Shown piece by piece: positions 27,856 through 39,940 of a stretch of DNA of 64,000 nucleotides. Position 1 is the stretch's first letter. Each line of letters opens with the position of its first letter. This DNA comes from Neomoorella thermoacetica. Lineage in GTDB: Bacteria > Bacillota > DSM-521 > Neomoorellales > Neomoorellaceae. Both the position numbers and the translations under genes were made by a program. The notes beneath the pieces are model-generated. The model was given only the letters and a program-made list of their open reading frames with translations, was not told the origin of the DNA and did no database searches. Where the stretch lies: positions 124,001 through 188,000 of the forward strand of contig NZ_MDDC01000001.1 of assembly GCF_001875325.1 (NCBI RefSeq). The letters are read 5' to 3'.

Positions 27856-29022
27856 ATGGGGATAGTGCCTCAGGCTGGCTTCGTAAACAAAGCCAGCCAC
27901 ATCTATATCCATATACCCTTCTGCGCCCGCAAGTGTAACTACTGCGACTTTATCTCCTATCCGGAACAGTCACCGGAGGTAATGGCCGTCTACTGCCACC
28001 GCCTGGAGGAAGAAATGGAGCTGGCGGCCGGCACGTGGCAGCCCGGGCCGGCAGTAACGGTTTTTCTGGGTGGCGGTACGCCGACCATCCTTCCTGCCGG
28101 CCTGCTGGAAAGGATTCTGGTTGCTGTCGAGCGCAATATTGACCGGCAACCGGGGGCTGAGGTTTCAGTGGAAGCCAACCCCGGTACCATCACCCTGGAA
28201 AAACTACGGGTGTTGCGCTCCGCCGGGGTTAACCGCCTCTCCCTGGGGGTCCAGTCCTTTGACGACCGTCTCCTCAAGGCCATGGGTCGCATCCACCGCC
28301 GCCGGGACATCTACCAGGCTTACCACCTGGCCCGCCGGGCCGGCTTTGCCAATATAAACCTGGATTTAATTTTCGGCCTGCCGGGCCAGACCCTGGAGAA
28401 CTGGCAGGCTACTTTAAAGGAGGCCCTTGCCCTCCAGCCCGAGCATCTTGCCGCCTACAGTCTCCAGGTGGAGGAGAACACGCCCTGGGGCCGACTGGCG
28501 GCAACAGGCAACCTGAACCTCCCGGGCGAGGAACTGGAACTGGCCATGTACCAGGAGGCCCGAGAAATGCTGGCTGCGGCCGGCTACCAGCAGTACGAAA
28601 TTTCCAACTTCGCTCGGCCGGGATACCGCTGCCGCCATAACCTCACCTACTGGCTGAACCTTCCTTACCTGGGCCTGGGGGCAGCTGCCGCTTCCAGCTG
28701 GCAGGGAGAGCGCTGGCAGAATTACAGCAACCTGGAGCAGTACGGCGCGGCCCTCTCGGCCGGCCAGCTTCCCCGGGCGGAGATAGAGGTCACTACACCC
28801 CGCCAGCAGATGGCGGAAACCATGTTTATGGGCCTGCGCCTGCTGGCCGGTGTTAACCTGCAGGCCTTCCGGCAGCGCTTCGGTAAAGACGCCCGGGAGG
28901 TTTACGCCGGCGAAATGGAACGGTTGCTCCGGGCCGGCCTGGTTGAAGTGCAGGGGTACCACCTCAAACTGACGGAGCGGGGCCTGCCCCTGGCCAACGA
29001 GGTTTTCGCGGCCTTTGTCTGA
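27856..29022 (+). CDS. hemW: HemW-type radical SAM protein (heme chaperone)
   Basis: The 388-residue protein is of the coproporphyrinogen dehydrogenase-like family; HemW members bind and deliver heme rather than oxidise porphyrin. The radical SAM motif HIPFCARKCNYCDF lies near residue 22, followed by LGGGTPTILP and the C-terminal HemN_C region. The family-typical order lepA-hemW-hrcA is kept. The ATG at 27856 is three bases after the lepA stop, with no clear ribosome binding site, so translation may be coupled. Confidence 0.92.
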   Translation: MGIVPQAGFVNKASHIYIHIPFCARKCNYCDFISYPEQSPEVMAVYCHRLEEEMELAAGTWQPGPAVTVFLGGGTPTILPAGLLERILVAVERNIDRQPGAEVSVEANPGTITLEKLRVLRSAGVNRLSLGVQSFDDRLLKAMGRIHRRRDIYQAYHLARRAGFANINLDLIFGLPGQTLENWQATLKEALALQPEHLAAYSLQVEENTPWGRLAATGNLNLPGEELELAMYQEAREMLAAAGYQQYEISNFARPGYRCRHNLTYWLNLPYLGLGAAAASSWQGERWQNYSNLEQYGAALSAGQLPRAEIEVTTPRQQMAETMFMGLRLLAGVNLQAFRQRFGKDAREVYAGEMERLLRAGLVEVQGYHLKLTERGLPLANEVFAAFV

Positions 29023-29033
29023 GCGACTTTTTC

Positions 29034-29062
29034 TTGACAAAACCTGAGGGGGGTGGTATGTT
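29034..29062 (+). promoter_or_regulatory. Sigma-A promoter of the hrcA-grpE-dnaK-dnaJ operon
   Basis: TTGACA (29034-29039) and TATGTT (29057-29062) are 17 bases apart. The predicted start lies just upstream of the CIRCE repeat. Confidence 0.8.
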
Positions 29063-29075
29063 TTAGTTGAAGCTC

Positions 29076-29102
29076 TTAGCACTCGAAACATAAGAGTGCT
29101 AA
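29076..29102. promoter_or_regulatory. CIRCE operator (HrcA binding site)
   Basis: TTAGCACTC (29076-29084), nine bases, GAGTGCTAA (29094-29102): the perfect CIRCE inverted repeat. HrcA bound here would repress the operon at normal temperature. Confidence 0.97.
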
Positions 29103-29117
29103 CAAGAGGGTGAAACC

Positions 29118-30152
29118 ATGCGGATGGATGAGCGGAAACAAAAAGTCCTGGCAGCCGTTATCCAGGACTATATCCTTACAGGTGAACCGGTGGGTTCGCG
29201 TACCATTGCCCGGCGCTACAACCTGGGTGTCAGTCCGGCCACCATCCGGAATGAGATGGCCGACCTGGAGGAGATGGGCCTCCTGGAGCAGCCCCATACC
29301 TCGGCCGGCCGGGTGCCTTCAGATCAGGGTTATCGTTACTACGTCGACTGTCTGATGCCACCTGCCCATTTAACTCCGGAGGAGGAGGAGTATGTCCGCC
29401 GGCGGTACAACCAGAAGATGCTGGAAATCGAACAGGTCCTGGCGGAAACAACCCGGTTGATCTCCGAGATGACCTCCTATGCAGCCATTGCCCTGGGCCC
29501 TGACCAGGGCCGGGCTTCCCTGGAGGAGGTCCAGGTTTTACCAATCCAGATAACTAATAAAGCCCTGCTGGTAGCAGTTACCAGTACCGGCGTTGTGGAA
29601 CACCGGGTCTTAACCATCCCGGCGGGCGTAACCCCGGAAGACCTGAACCGGATCTCCCGGGTATTAAATGCCCGCCTCCAGGGCCGGGCCCTGGAGGACC
29701 TGCGCCAGATGGTTTTAAGCGATATCTACCAGGAACTGGCCCAGCACCGGAACCTGGTGAATCTGGTCCGCGACCTGTTGCAGCAGCTTCTATCCCTGGA
29801 GAGCGGCGAAAGGGTTTACCGGAACGGGACCCTGAATATTTTAAACCAGCCCGAGTTTAAAGACCTGGATCGGGTACGGGAGATCCTCTCCTTCCTGGAC
29901 CAGGACGAGGCCCTGCGGCGGATTTTTATGACCACACCCTCAACCGGTTTAACCATTCGCATCGGCCAGGAAAATAAAATTGAGGGTATTGACAAGTGCA
30001 GCGTAGTAACCATCAGCTATACTGTAGAGGGAAAGATTATGGGCAAGGTTGGTCTCCTGGGACCGACCCGGATGCAATATTCCCGGGCCATTTCTGTTCT
30101 CCGGTGTGTTGCCGATGCCTTATCCCAGACCCTGGAGCAACTCTACCGGTAA
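29118..30152 (+). CDS. hrcA: Heat-inducible transcription repressor HrcA
   Basis: HrcA represses chaperone operons through CIRCE, and needs GroEL for activity. The 344-residue product has an N-terminal winged helix (RKQKVLAAVIQDYILTGEP, SPATIRNEMADLEEMGLL) and the HrcA-type C-terminal domain ending in VGLLGPTRMQYSRAI. The ATG at 29118 is 15 bases after the CIRCE repeat, with GAGGGTG as ribosome binding site. Confidence 0.97.
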   Translation: MRMDERKQKVLAAVIQDYILTGEPVGSRTIARRYNLGVSPATIRNEMADLEEMGLLEQPHTSAGRVPSDQGYRYYVDCLMPPAHLTPEEEEYVRRRYNQKMLEIEQVLAETTRLISEMTSYAAIALGPDQGRASLEEVQVLPIQITNKALLVAVTSTGVVEHRVLTIPAGVTPEDLNRISRVLNARLQGRALEDLRQMVLSDIYQELAQHRNLVNLVRDLLQQLLSLESGERVYRNGTLNILNQPEFKDLDRVREILSFLDQDEALRRIFMTTPSTGLTIRIGQENKIEGIDKCSVVTISYTVEGKIMGKVGLLGPTRMQYSRAISVLRCVADALSQTLEQLYR

Positions 30153-30248
30153 AACGATGGGTCACCTGCAACCGGCCGGTGCCTTTGGGTGCTGGCTTTT
30201 TTTGCGAAAGGAGTGAAGGGCTGTTTGAAAGATCAGGAGCAGCATAAA

Positions 30249-32757
<2,509 letters not shown>

Positions 32758-32764
32758 CCGGTGA

Positions 32765-33919
<1,155 letters not shown>

Positions 33920-33933
33920 TTCTGTTGCCGTTG

Positions 33934-34065
33934 AAGTCGCCCATGGGGGCGTACCGCCACCAGCGCAAGAATCAAAAGGTTGGGATCATAGAACGAGCAC
34001 GAGAGCCATTTTCGCAGGAGCCCCTCATGGGGGCTGAAGCCCCCGCCAGCGAACAATGAAAGAAC
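33934..34065 (+). repeat. Dispersed hairpin/mini-ORF element between dnaJ and rsmE, fullest copy
   Basis: Two hairpins, CGCCC-ATGG-GGGCG near 33939 and AGCCCC-TCATG-GGGGCT at 34019-34035, each carry ATG in or next to the loop. The second ends CCGCCAGCGAACAATGAAAG. One frame from ATG 33943 to TGA 34059 covers both (38 codons, MGAYRHQRKNQK to MGAEAPASEQ). The 13-mer ATTTTCGCAGGAG occurs at 34008 and again at 34126 as the rsmE ribosome binding site. Related copies lie upstream of obgE and rsfS. Confidence 0.5.
33943..34059 (+). CDS. Possible 38-residue small protein or leader peptide within the repeat
   Basis: The frame starts MGAYRHQRKNQK and ends PLMGAEAPASEQ. Partial relatives occur in the same frame relation upstream of obgE (MGAGALPGEQ and, further upstream, AYTQRRVIF) and upstream of rsfS (MTACNRQQKNEN). 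Conservation of the peptide endings hints at translation, but the start has only a weak ribosome binding site, and a repeated DNA element would also explain the similarity. Confidence 0.3.
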   Translation: MGAYRHQRKNQKVGIIERAREPFSQEPLMGAEAPASEQ

Positions 34066-34148
34066 CATCTGAACCCGGGCCTGTACCTCCAGCCCCCGGG
34101 AAGCCAACCAATAAGGTAGAACTCTATTTTCGCAGGAGGGTGAGCCGT

Positions 34149-34889
34149 GTGGCCCACCATTTTTTTCTACCAATAGTGGTCGCCCCCGGAGAGACAGTCA
34201 TCCTGGAAGGCGAAAACGCCCACCACGCCATCCGCGTCCTGCGCCTCCGGCAGGGAGAGAGTATCACCGTGGCCGATAGCAACGGCCAGGGATACAGGGC
34301 GGAAATTGTAGCCATCACTGAAGGCCGGGTGGCAGCTGCCGTCAAAGACCCCCTGGCCAGCCCGGAGCCCAGGGTCAGGGTCACCCTTTACCAGGGCTGG
34401 CCCAAGGGGGATAAAATGGATTTAATTATCGAGAAAAGTACAGAATTAGGTGTAGCCAGGATTGTCGTCCTGGCTACGGAGCGCTCTATCCCCCGGCCGG
34501 ACCAGCAGGCTTGCGCCCGGCGCCGGGAGCGCTGGCAGCAAAAGGCCCACGCGGCGGCCCGCCAGAGCCGCCGCCACCGCATCCCGGCAGTGGACGGCCC
34601 CCTGGGGCTGGCCGAGGCCCTGATTGAACTCCGGCCGAACACCCTGTTACTGGTCCCCTGGGAAGAAGAACGCACCCGGGACTTGAAGTCCATCCTGGCT
34701 ACCGTTCCGGCGGACCGGGAACTGGCCCTGCTTATTGGCCCCGAAGGAGGCCTGAGCCGGGCCGAAGTTGACCTGGCCTGCCGGTTCGGTGGTTTACCCC
34801 TCACCCTGGGCCCCCGTATCTTGCGGACGGAGACGGCCGGCCTGGCCTGCCTGGCGGCCATCATGTATGCCCTGGGGGAACTGGGGTAG
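34149..34889 (+). CDS. rsmE: 16S rRNA (uracil-1498-N3) methyltransferase
   Basis: The 246-residue SPOUT-class methyltransferase begins MAHHFFLP, the standard RsmE start, has an N-terminal PUA-like domain (HHAIRVLRLRQGE) and the SPOUT knot with LLIGPEGGLSRAEVDLA and TLGPRILRTETAGLA. The GTG at 34149 is 8 bases after AGGAGGG; an upstream in-frame ATG at 34056 would add a non-homologous tail from the repeat region. Confidence 0.94.
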   Translation: MAHHFFLPIVVAPGETVILEGENAHHAIRVLRLRQGESITVADSNGQGYRAEIVAITEGRVAAAVKDPLASPEPRVRVTLYQGWPKGDKMDLIIEKSTELGVARIVVLATERSIPRPDQQACARRRERWQQKAHAAARQSRRHRIPAVDGPLGLAEALIELRPNTLLLVPWEEERTRDLKSILATVPADRELALLIGPEGGLSRAEVDLACRFGGLPLTLGPRILRTETAGLACLAAIMYALGELG

Positions 34890-35073
34890 GGATAACCAGC
34901 GTCATCCATGGGGTGGTGGCCGCTTACGAAGTATAAGAGTATACAAACCCGGCCGCTCAGCCCTGCCTGTACCCTCCGGTTCTAACTCGATCCTGCTCGC
35001 TATTATCGGGAACTTACTCCCCCAGGAAAATACGGCAAATCCCCCTGAAAGGACAGAGGACGGTGAATCTCAG

Positions 35074-36426
35074 GTGCCAGCCCCCCGGGTAGCCCTGGTG
35101 AGCCTGGGCTGCAAAGTCAACCAGAACGAGGTGGAGGCCCTCAAGCACCTTTTCCAGGAAGCCGGCTACCAGGTAGTCCCCTTCCCGGAAGCGGCCGACG
35201 TCTACGTCATCCACACCTGTACCGTCACCCATATCAGCGATCGCAAGTCGCGCCAGCTGATTCGCCGGGCCATCCGGGCCAACCCGGAGGCGATTGTCGC
35301 CGTTACCGGTTGCTATGCCCAGGTAGCGCCGGGGGAAGTCCTGGCTATCCCCGGCGTCGACCTCGTGGTGGGAACCCGGGACCGGCACCGCCTGGTAGAG
35401 CTGGTTGCCAGGGCCAGGGAGGGAACCGCCCCTATAAACGCCGTCAGGCCCCACGAAAAAGGGGAAACCTTCGAAGAGCTGCCCCTGGTGGAGGTCAGCC
35501 GCGCCCGGGCTTTCTTGAAGATCCAGGAGGGTTGCCAGGAGTTCTGCACCTACTGCATCGTGCCCTATGCCCGCGGGCCTTTACGTAGCCGGGATCCGGA
35601 ACTCATCCGGGCTGAGGTGAGGCGTTTGGTTGATGCCGGTTACCTGGAGATTGTCCTGACCGGTGTGCATACCGGGGCCTACGGCCGTGACCTGGCGGGA
35701 GAAGTCGACCTGGCCGACCTTTTACAAAACCTGGTAAAGGTGCCGGGTCTCAGGCGCCTGCGCATCAGTTCCATTGATCCCCTGGACTTTACCCCGGAGC
35801 TCAAGGCCGTTTTGACGGGTGAAGGGGTCATCTGCCCCCACTTCCATATCCCCCTCCAGAGTGGCGACGATGCCATCCTGGGCAGGATGGGCCGGCGCTA
35901 TACCGGCCAGTACTACCTTGAGCTCATTGCCAGCCTGCGCTCCGGCCGGCCCGGGGCGGCCTTCACCAGCGACGTCATGGTCGGTTTTCCCGGAGAAACA
36001 GAGGCCCAGTTTCAAAATACCCTGGCCGTTGTTAAGGAGGCCGCCCTGGCAGGCATCCACGTCTTTCCCTATTCCCCCCGCCGGGGTACACCGGCGGCAG
36101 CCATGCCCGGCCAGGTGGCGGCAGAGGTAAAGAAAGACCGGGAACGGCGCCTGCTGCAACTCGGCCGGCACCTCAGCCGCCAGTACGCCCGGGAATTTCT
36201 GGCTCAAACCCTGGACGTCCTGGTAGAAGGGCCCCTCCCCGGTTGCCCGGACTGCCAGGAGGGCCTTACAGGCAACTATCTTCGGGTAGCCTTCCCGGCA
36301 CCGGCGGACCTCACCGGCCGGCTGGTACCAGTCAGGCTGCAGGAGTTGCGCGGGAGTTTAATTTGGGGTAAATTAGAAAAAGATGTTAGCGACAGGCAGG
36401 AAAATGGCTGGCGAGGGAGAACTTAA
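35074..36426 (+). CDS. mtaB: tRNA (N6-threonylcarbamoyladenosine37-C2) methylthiotransferase
   Basis: MtaB converts t6A37 to ms2t6A37 in tRNA-Lys. The 450 residues have the UPF0004 domain (VALVSLGCKVNQNEVE, HTCTVTHISDRKSRQ, VTGCYAQ) with three cluster cysteines, the radical SAM motif EGCQEFCTYCIVPYARG near residue 153 and a C-terminal TRAM-like domain. The start is GTG 35074, 7 bases after GGTGA; the frame is open upstream over rsmE but that part is not homologous. The 184-base gap (34890-35073) shows no feature I recognise. Confidence 0.93.
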   Translation: MPAPRVALVSLGCKVNQNEVEALKHLFQEAGYQVVPFPEAADVYVIHTCTVTHISDRKSRQLIRRAIRANPEAIVAVTGCYAQVAPGEVLAIPGVDLVVGTRDRHRLVELVARAREGTAPINAVRPHEKGETFEELPLVEVSRARAFLKIQEGCQEFCTYCIVPYARGPLRSRDPELIRAEVRRLVDAGYLEIVLTGVHTGAYGRDLAGEVDLADLLQNLVKVPGLRRLRISSIDPLDFTPELKAVLTGEGVICPHFHIPLQSGDDAILGRMGRRYTGQYYLELIASLRSGRPGAAFTSDVMVGFPGETEAQFQNTLAVVKEAALAGIHVFPYSPRRGTPAAAMPGQVAAEVKKDRERRLLQLGRHLSRQYAREFLAQTLDVLVEGPLPGCPDCQEGLTGNYLRVAFPAPADLTGRLVPVRLQELRGSLIWGKLEKDVSDRQENGWRGRT

Positions 36427-36499
36427 TATAACGGGAGAAAACAAAAAGGAGAAGCCGGGAGACGGGACTCCGGGCAACCACGAAAGGAGCAAAAGACGC

Positions 36500-36844
36500 G
36501 TGGCTGAAGATTGTATCTTTTGCCAGATAGCGGCAGGCAAGATCCCTTCAGAGGTGGTCTACCAGGACGACCGGGTTGTAGCCTTTAAAGATATACGGCC
36601 GGTAGCCCCGGTCCACATTCTGATTATCCCCAGGAAACATATCCCCGACCTGACGGCCATTACACCAGAGGATGGCGACCTCATCGGTTATATTCACCTG
36701 GTGGCCGTAAAGCTGGCCCGCGAGTATGGCCTTGCCGACCGCGGCTTCCGGGTGGTAAATAACTGCAAAGAAGAAGGCGGCCAGGCCGTTTACCATCTCC
36801 ATTTCCATCTCCTGGGTGGCCGGCAGCTGCGGATCCTGGGTTGA
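36500..36844 (+). CDS. hinT: HIT family hydrolase (HinT-like)
   Basis: The 114-residue purine nucleoside phosphoramidase-like protein has EDCIFCQIAAGKIPSEVVY at the N terminus and the histidine triad HLHFHLLGG near the C terminus. The GTG at 36500 is 11 bases after AAAGGAG; the frame extends upstream into non-conserved sequence. Its stop codon overlaps the -35 box of the rpsU promoter. Confidence 0.94.
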   Translation: MAEDCIFCQIAAGKIPSEVVYQDDRVVAFKDIRPVAPVHILIIPRKHIPDLTAITPEDGDLIGYIHLVAVKLAREYGLADRGFRVVNNCKEEGGQAVYHLHFHLLGGRQLRILG

Positions 36845-36869
36845 CGCTGCAAAAGGGATCTACTATAAT
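36841..36869 (+). promoter_or_regulatory. Sigma-A promoter for rpsU
   Basis: TTGACG (36841-36846) and TATAAT (36864-36869) with a 17-base spacer, near consensus, 66 bases ahead of the S21 start. Confidence 0.85.
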
Positions 36870-36934
36870 AAAACTTATGCAAAGCTGTGAGGGGACAGCT
36901 AACCACCGGGCTGGCGGGGGGAGGGAAACAGTAG

Positions 36935-37111
36935 TTGAGCGAGGTTAAGATTGGAAAAAACGAATCCCTTGATGCCGCTTTAAGGCGTTTCAAGAGGATT
37001 TGCCAGAAATCCGGGGTCCTTTCCGAGGCCCGGCGTCGCGAACATTACGAAAAACCGAGCGTCAGGCGCAAAAAGAAATCCGAAGCCGCTCGCAAACGTC
37101 GCTGGCACTAA
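36935..37111 (+). CDS. rpsU: 30S ribosomal protein S21
   Basis: The 58-residue product starts [20 protein letters not shown] and continues with the basic helix ending [13 protein letters not shown], a normal Firmicutes S21. The start is TTG 36935, about 10 bases after GGGGGAGGG. It has its own promoter upstream and a strong terminator at 37171, so it is likely a single-gene unit ahead of yqfC. Confidence 0.94.
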   Translation: MSEVKIGKNESLDAALRRFKRICQKSGVLSEARRREHYEKPSVRRKKKSEAARKRRWH

Positions 37112-37170
37112 AAGTTAGTGTCTTACCCAACCCCCCTGAAACAAAAATTTCCGGTGGCGAGCTTTTTGGG

Positions 37171-37204
37171 AAAAAACCCGGTCCGATAGGACCGGGTTTT
37201 TTGC
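37171..37204 (+). terminator. Rho-independent terminator after rpsU
   Basis: AAAAAACCCGGTCC (37171-37184) pairs with GGACCGGGTTTTTT (37189-37202) around GATA; the stem runs into the T-tract. Confidence 0.93.
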
Positions 37205-37253
37205 GGTCTTTTTTAGCCTCCCAGTGCATAAAGTATTGGCAGGAGGGGGCAGG

Positions 37254-37556
37254 ATGGCCAAGCACAGTTTACGTCGCCGGCTGGCCGCCAGGGTCAGGCA
37301 TATGGAAAAAACAGTCTCTGATTTTCTCGATCTACCACCGGAGGCGGCCCTGGATTTACCCCGCCTGACCCTTATTGGCAACAGCCGCCTGCTCCTGGAG
37401 AACCACAGGGGTATCGTCACCTATCATCCTGACCTGGTGAAATTAAAACTCTCCGCCGGCGAGCTGGAGATTAAAGGGACGGGCCTACTCCTCCGGGAGA
37501 TTAAGCCCGACGCCATCGCCCTGGAAGGCACCATCCGGTCCATCGAGTTTTGCTAG
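37254..37556 (+). CDS. yqfC: Sporulation protein YqfC
   Basis: A 100-residue YabP/YqfC-family protein, needed at an intermediate stage of sporulation in Bacillus. The family pattern is visible in LDLPRLTLIGNSRLLLENHR and LKLSAGELEIKGTGLLLREI. The ATG at 37254 follows AGGAGGGGG. It precedes yqfD, as in other spore-formers. Confidence 0.93.
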   Translation: MAKHSLRRRLAARVRHMEKTVSDFLDLPPEAALDLPRLTLIGNSRLLLENHRGIVTYHPDLVKLKLSAGELEIKGTGLLLREIKPDAIALEGTIRSIEFC

Positions 37557-37571
37557 GAGGTGCGAGGTTAC

Positions 37572-38861
37572 GTGACTGGACATAACTGGCAGACCTACCT
37601 GACCGGCTACCTGGTCCTGACCATCAGCGGTGACGACCCCGAGGCTTTTCTCAACCTGGCCCTGGCCCGGGGCCTCACCCTCCTGGACGTTACCCGCACT
37701 GGCAAGGGCCAGATCCGGGTCAAAATGCCGGTTAGCGAGTACCGGGTATTACGCCCCCTGGCCAGGGAGAGCCATTGCCGGGTCCGGATTGTGGACAAGC
37801 GGGGCCTGCCTTTTTTCAGCCGCCGCCTGCGCGGCCGGCAGCTATTACTTGCCGGCTTCCTTTTCTTTTTGGTTGCCATCTACATCCTCTCGGCCTGCGT
37901 CTGGGTTGTAGACGTCCGGCCCGAAAAGGGCCCCCTGCGCCAGGTTACACCGGCCCAGGTTATAGAGGCCGCCAGGGTTGAAGGCTTGAAGCCCGGTACC
38001 TGGAAGGGCAGGGTAGACATCCGTGCTCTCGAGTACGGCCTGGAACAGCGCCTGCCCCAGCTGGCCTGGGTGGGGGTCAGCTTCCACGGCACCAGGGCCG
38101 AAATAAAAGTCGTCGAAAAGGTCCCTCCCCCGGCAGGCGATGATTATGAATTACCGGCCAGCATTATTGCCGTCAAAGACGGGGTGATTAAACAAATCCT
38201 GGTGATGAATGGTGAAGGGCGGGTGGCTGCCGGCGATACGGTCCGCCGGGGGGAGATCCTGATCTCCGGCCTGATCCTGCCTCCGGAGCCGGAGAAAAAA
38301 CCGGGCGAGAACCAGCTGCAGCAGCAACCCCGGCCCGAACCCCGCCTGGTCCGGGCCCGGGGTATTGTCCGGGCCCGGGTATGGTATGAAGAAGAAAAGG
38401 AGATAGATCGCCTGCAGGTCCAGGAACAGGCCACCGGACGGCAGCAAAAAGCGCTAATAATTAAGACGCCCGGAAGCCAGGTCGTTCTCAGGGGCCCGGC
38501 CCGGCCCCCCTATGCTAATTACCGGCAGGAGAATAAAGTAATCACTTTGCCGTCCTGGAGGAATTTTCCCCCTTCCGTCGAACTTATTATCAGTACCTAC
38601 CGCGAGATCCTGGTCCAGAAGCAACAACTGGGCTACGAAGAGGCTGTCAGGGCCGCCGGTCAACAGGCCCTGGCCAGCCTGAAAGCCCGGTTGCCGGCAG
38701 GGGTAACCATAACCGGCGAGAAAATAGTCCCCCTCACCGGACCGGGAGGGCAGAGGGTCCGGGTGCGGGCCTGGGTCGAAACCGAAGAAGACATCGGCCA
38801 GGTGGTCCCCCTGCAGGGACAGACGCTCCCGGGCGGTAACCCTCCGGAGGGCCCAAGGTAA
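37572..38861 (+). CDS. yqfD: Sporulation protein YqfD
   Basis: The 429-residue YqfD family protein has an N-terminal cytoplasmic domain, one clear membrane segment (LLLAGFLFFLVAIYILSACV) and an extracytoplasmic domain with LAWVGVSFHGTRAEIKVVEK. YqfD and YqfC are required together for engulfment-stage sporulation. The start may be GTG 37572 or GTG 37560; the latter overlaps AGGAGG. Confidence 0.92.
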   Translation: MTGHNWQTYLTGYLVLTISGDDPEAFLNLALARGLTLLDVTRTGKGQIRVKMPVSEYRVLRPLARESHCRVRIVDKRGLPFFSRRLRGRQLLLAGFLFFLVAIYILSACVWVVDVRPEKGPLRQVTPAQVIEAARVEGLKPGTWKGRVDIRALEYGLEQRLPQLAWVGVSFHGTRAEIKVVEKVPPPAGDDYELPASIIAVKDGVIKQILVMNGEGRVAAGDTVRRGEILISGLILPPEPEKKPGENQLQQQPRPEPRLVRARGIVRARVWYEEEKEIDRLQVQEQATGRQQKALIIKTPGSQVVLRGPARPPYANYRQENKVITLPSWRNFPPSVELIISTYREILVQKQQLGYEEAVRAAGQQALASLKARLPAGVTITGEKIVPLTGPGGQRVRVRAWVETEEDIGQVVPLQGQTLPGGNPPEGPR

Positions 38862-38873
38862 TCATCACCCTTC

Positions 38874-38902
38874 TTTACTAAAGGACAAATAAAAGCTATA
38901 AT
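38874..38902 (+). promoter_or_regulatory. Probable promoter of the phoH-yqfF-ybeY-dgkA operon
   Basis: TTTACT (38874-38879) and TATAAT (38897-38902) are 17 bases apart in the 74-base yqfD-phoH gap. Confidence 0.5.
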
Positions 38903-38935
38903 AAAGTACTAAAGCCTTCAATACTATCGGGGGAG

Positions 38936-39940
38936 ATGATGATCAAACCCTTGGCCGATATTTATGAAGTTAAACTCACCACCGGTAATAACGGTGAGGC
39001 GGCCAACATCTTTGGCCACCAGGATGAAAACCTGAAATTTATTGAGAGCCACACGCCGGCCCGGATTATCGCCCGGGGTAATGAGATAACCTTAAGCGGC
39101 GACCGGCGGGAAGTCCAGTTGCTGGAAAGGCTTTTCCGGCAACTGATAAAACTCGCCCGGGCGGGAACGACCATCAACACGGCAACTATCAACTACACCT
39201 GGAACCTGGTCCGCAGGCAGGACGGCAGCCAGGATCAGCCGGACCTGGCCCGGGCTCTTGGTGAGGTGATTTATGTTACCCCCAGGGGCAAGCAGATCCG
39301 GCCCAAGACCCTGGGACAATTGCGTTATATCCAGGCCATGCGCCGTTACGATATCGTCTTTGGTATCGGCCCGGCCGGTACTGGTAAAACCTACCTGGCA
39401 GTAGTTATGGCCGTCAATGCCCTGAGGGCACGCAGCGTAGAGCGGATTATCCTGGCCCGACCGGCAGTAGAGGCGGGAGAGAAGCTGGGCTTCCTCCCCG
39501 GTGATCTGCAGGAAAAGGTCAACCCCTACCTGCGCCCCCTTTACGACGGCCTTTATGACGTTTTAGGACTGGAAACGGCACAAAAGTATATGGAAAAAAA
39601 TATTATAGAAGTGGCGCCCCTGGCCTATATGCGGGGACGGACACTGGACGACGCCTTTATTATCCTGGATGAGGCCCAGAATACTACTTCCGAGCAAATG
39701 AAGATGTTCCTGACCAGGATCGGCTTCGGCTCCCGGGCGGTAATCACCGGCGATATCACCCAGGTAGACCTGCCCCGGGAGACAACTTCCGGACTGGTGG
39801 AAGTCCAGAGGATTTTAAAGGGGATTGAAGGCATTGCCATAGAGTATTTAACAGAAGCCGATGTGGTCCGGCATCCCCTGGTCCAGGAGATTATCAAGGC
39901 CTACGAGAGGAGTGACCAGATGTGCCATGGCAGCGGTTAG
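38936..39940 (+). CDS. phoH: PhoH family ATPase (YqfE/PhoH-like)
   Basis: The 334-residue protein has an N-terminal KH-like region and a P-loop ATPase with GIGPAGTGKTYLAVVMAV near residue 142 and the Walker B motif FIILDEAQNTT near residue 238. PhoH proteins are RNA-associated NTPases or helicases of uncertain role, typically next to YbeY. Two ATGs (38936, 38939) follow GGGGGAG closely. Its end overlaps yqfF by 19 bases. Confidence 0.94.
   Translation: MMIKPLADIYEVKLTTGNNGEAANIFGHQDENLKFIESHTPARIIARGNEITLSGDRREVQLLERLFRQLIKLARAGTTINTATINYTWNLVRRQDGSQDQPDLARALGEVIYVTPRGKQIRPKTLGQLRYIQAMRRYDIVFGIGPAGTGKTYLAVVMAVNALRARSVERIILARPAVEAGEKLGFLPGDLQEKVNPYLRPLYDGLYDVLGLETAQKYMEKNIIEVAPLAYMRGRTLDDAFIILDEAQNTTSEQMKMFLTRIGFGSRAVITGDITQVDLPRETTSGLVEVQRILKGIEGIAIEYLTEADVVRHPLVQEIIKAYERSDQMCHGSG

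Noticed and set aside
34768-35073. Upstream extension of the mtaB frame over the rsmE end
   Set aside because: The residues have Trp/Pro/Arg-rich shadow composition; MtaB homology begins at PRVALVSLGCKVNQ and a GTG with a suitable site is at 35074.
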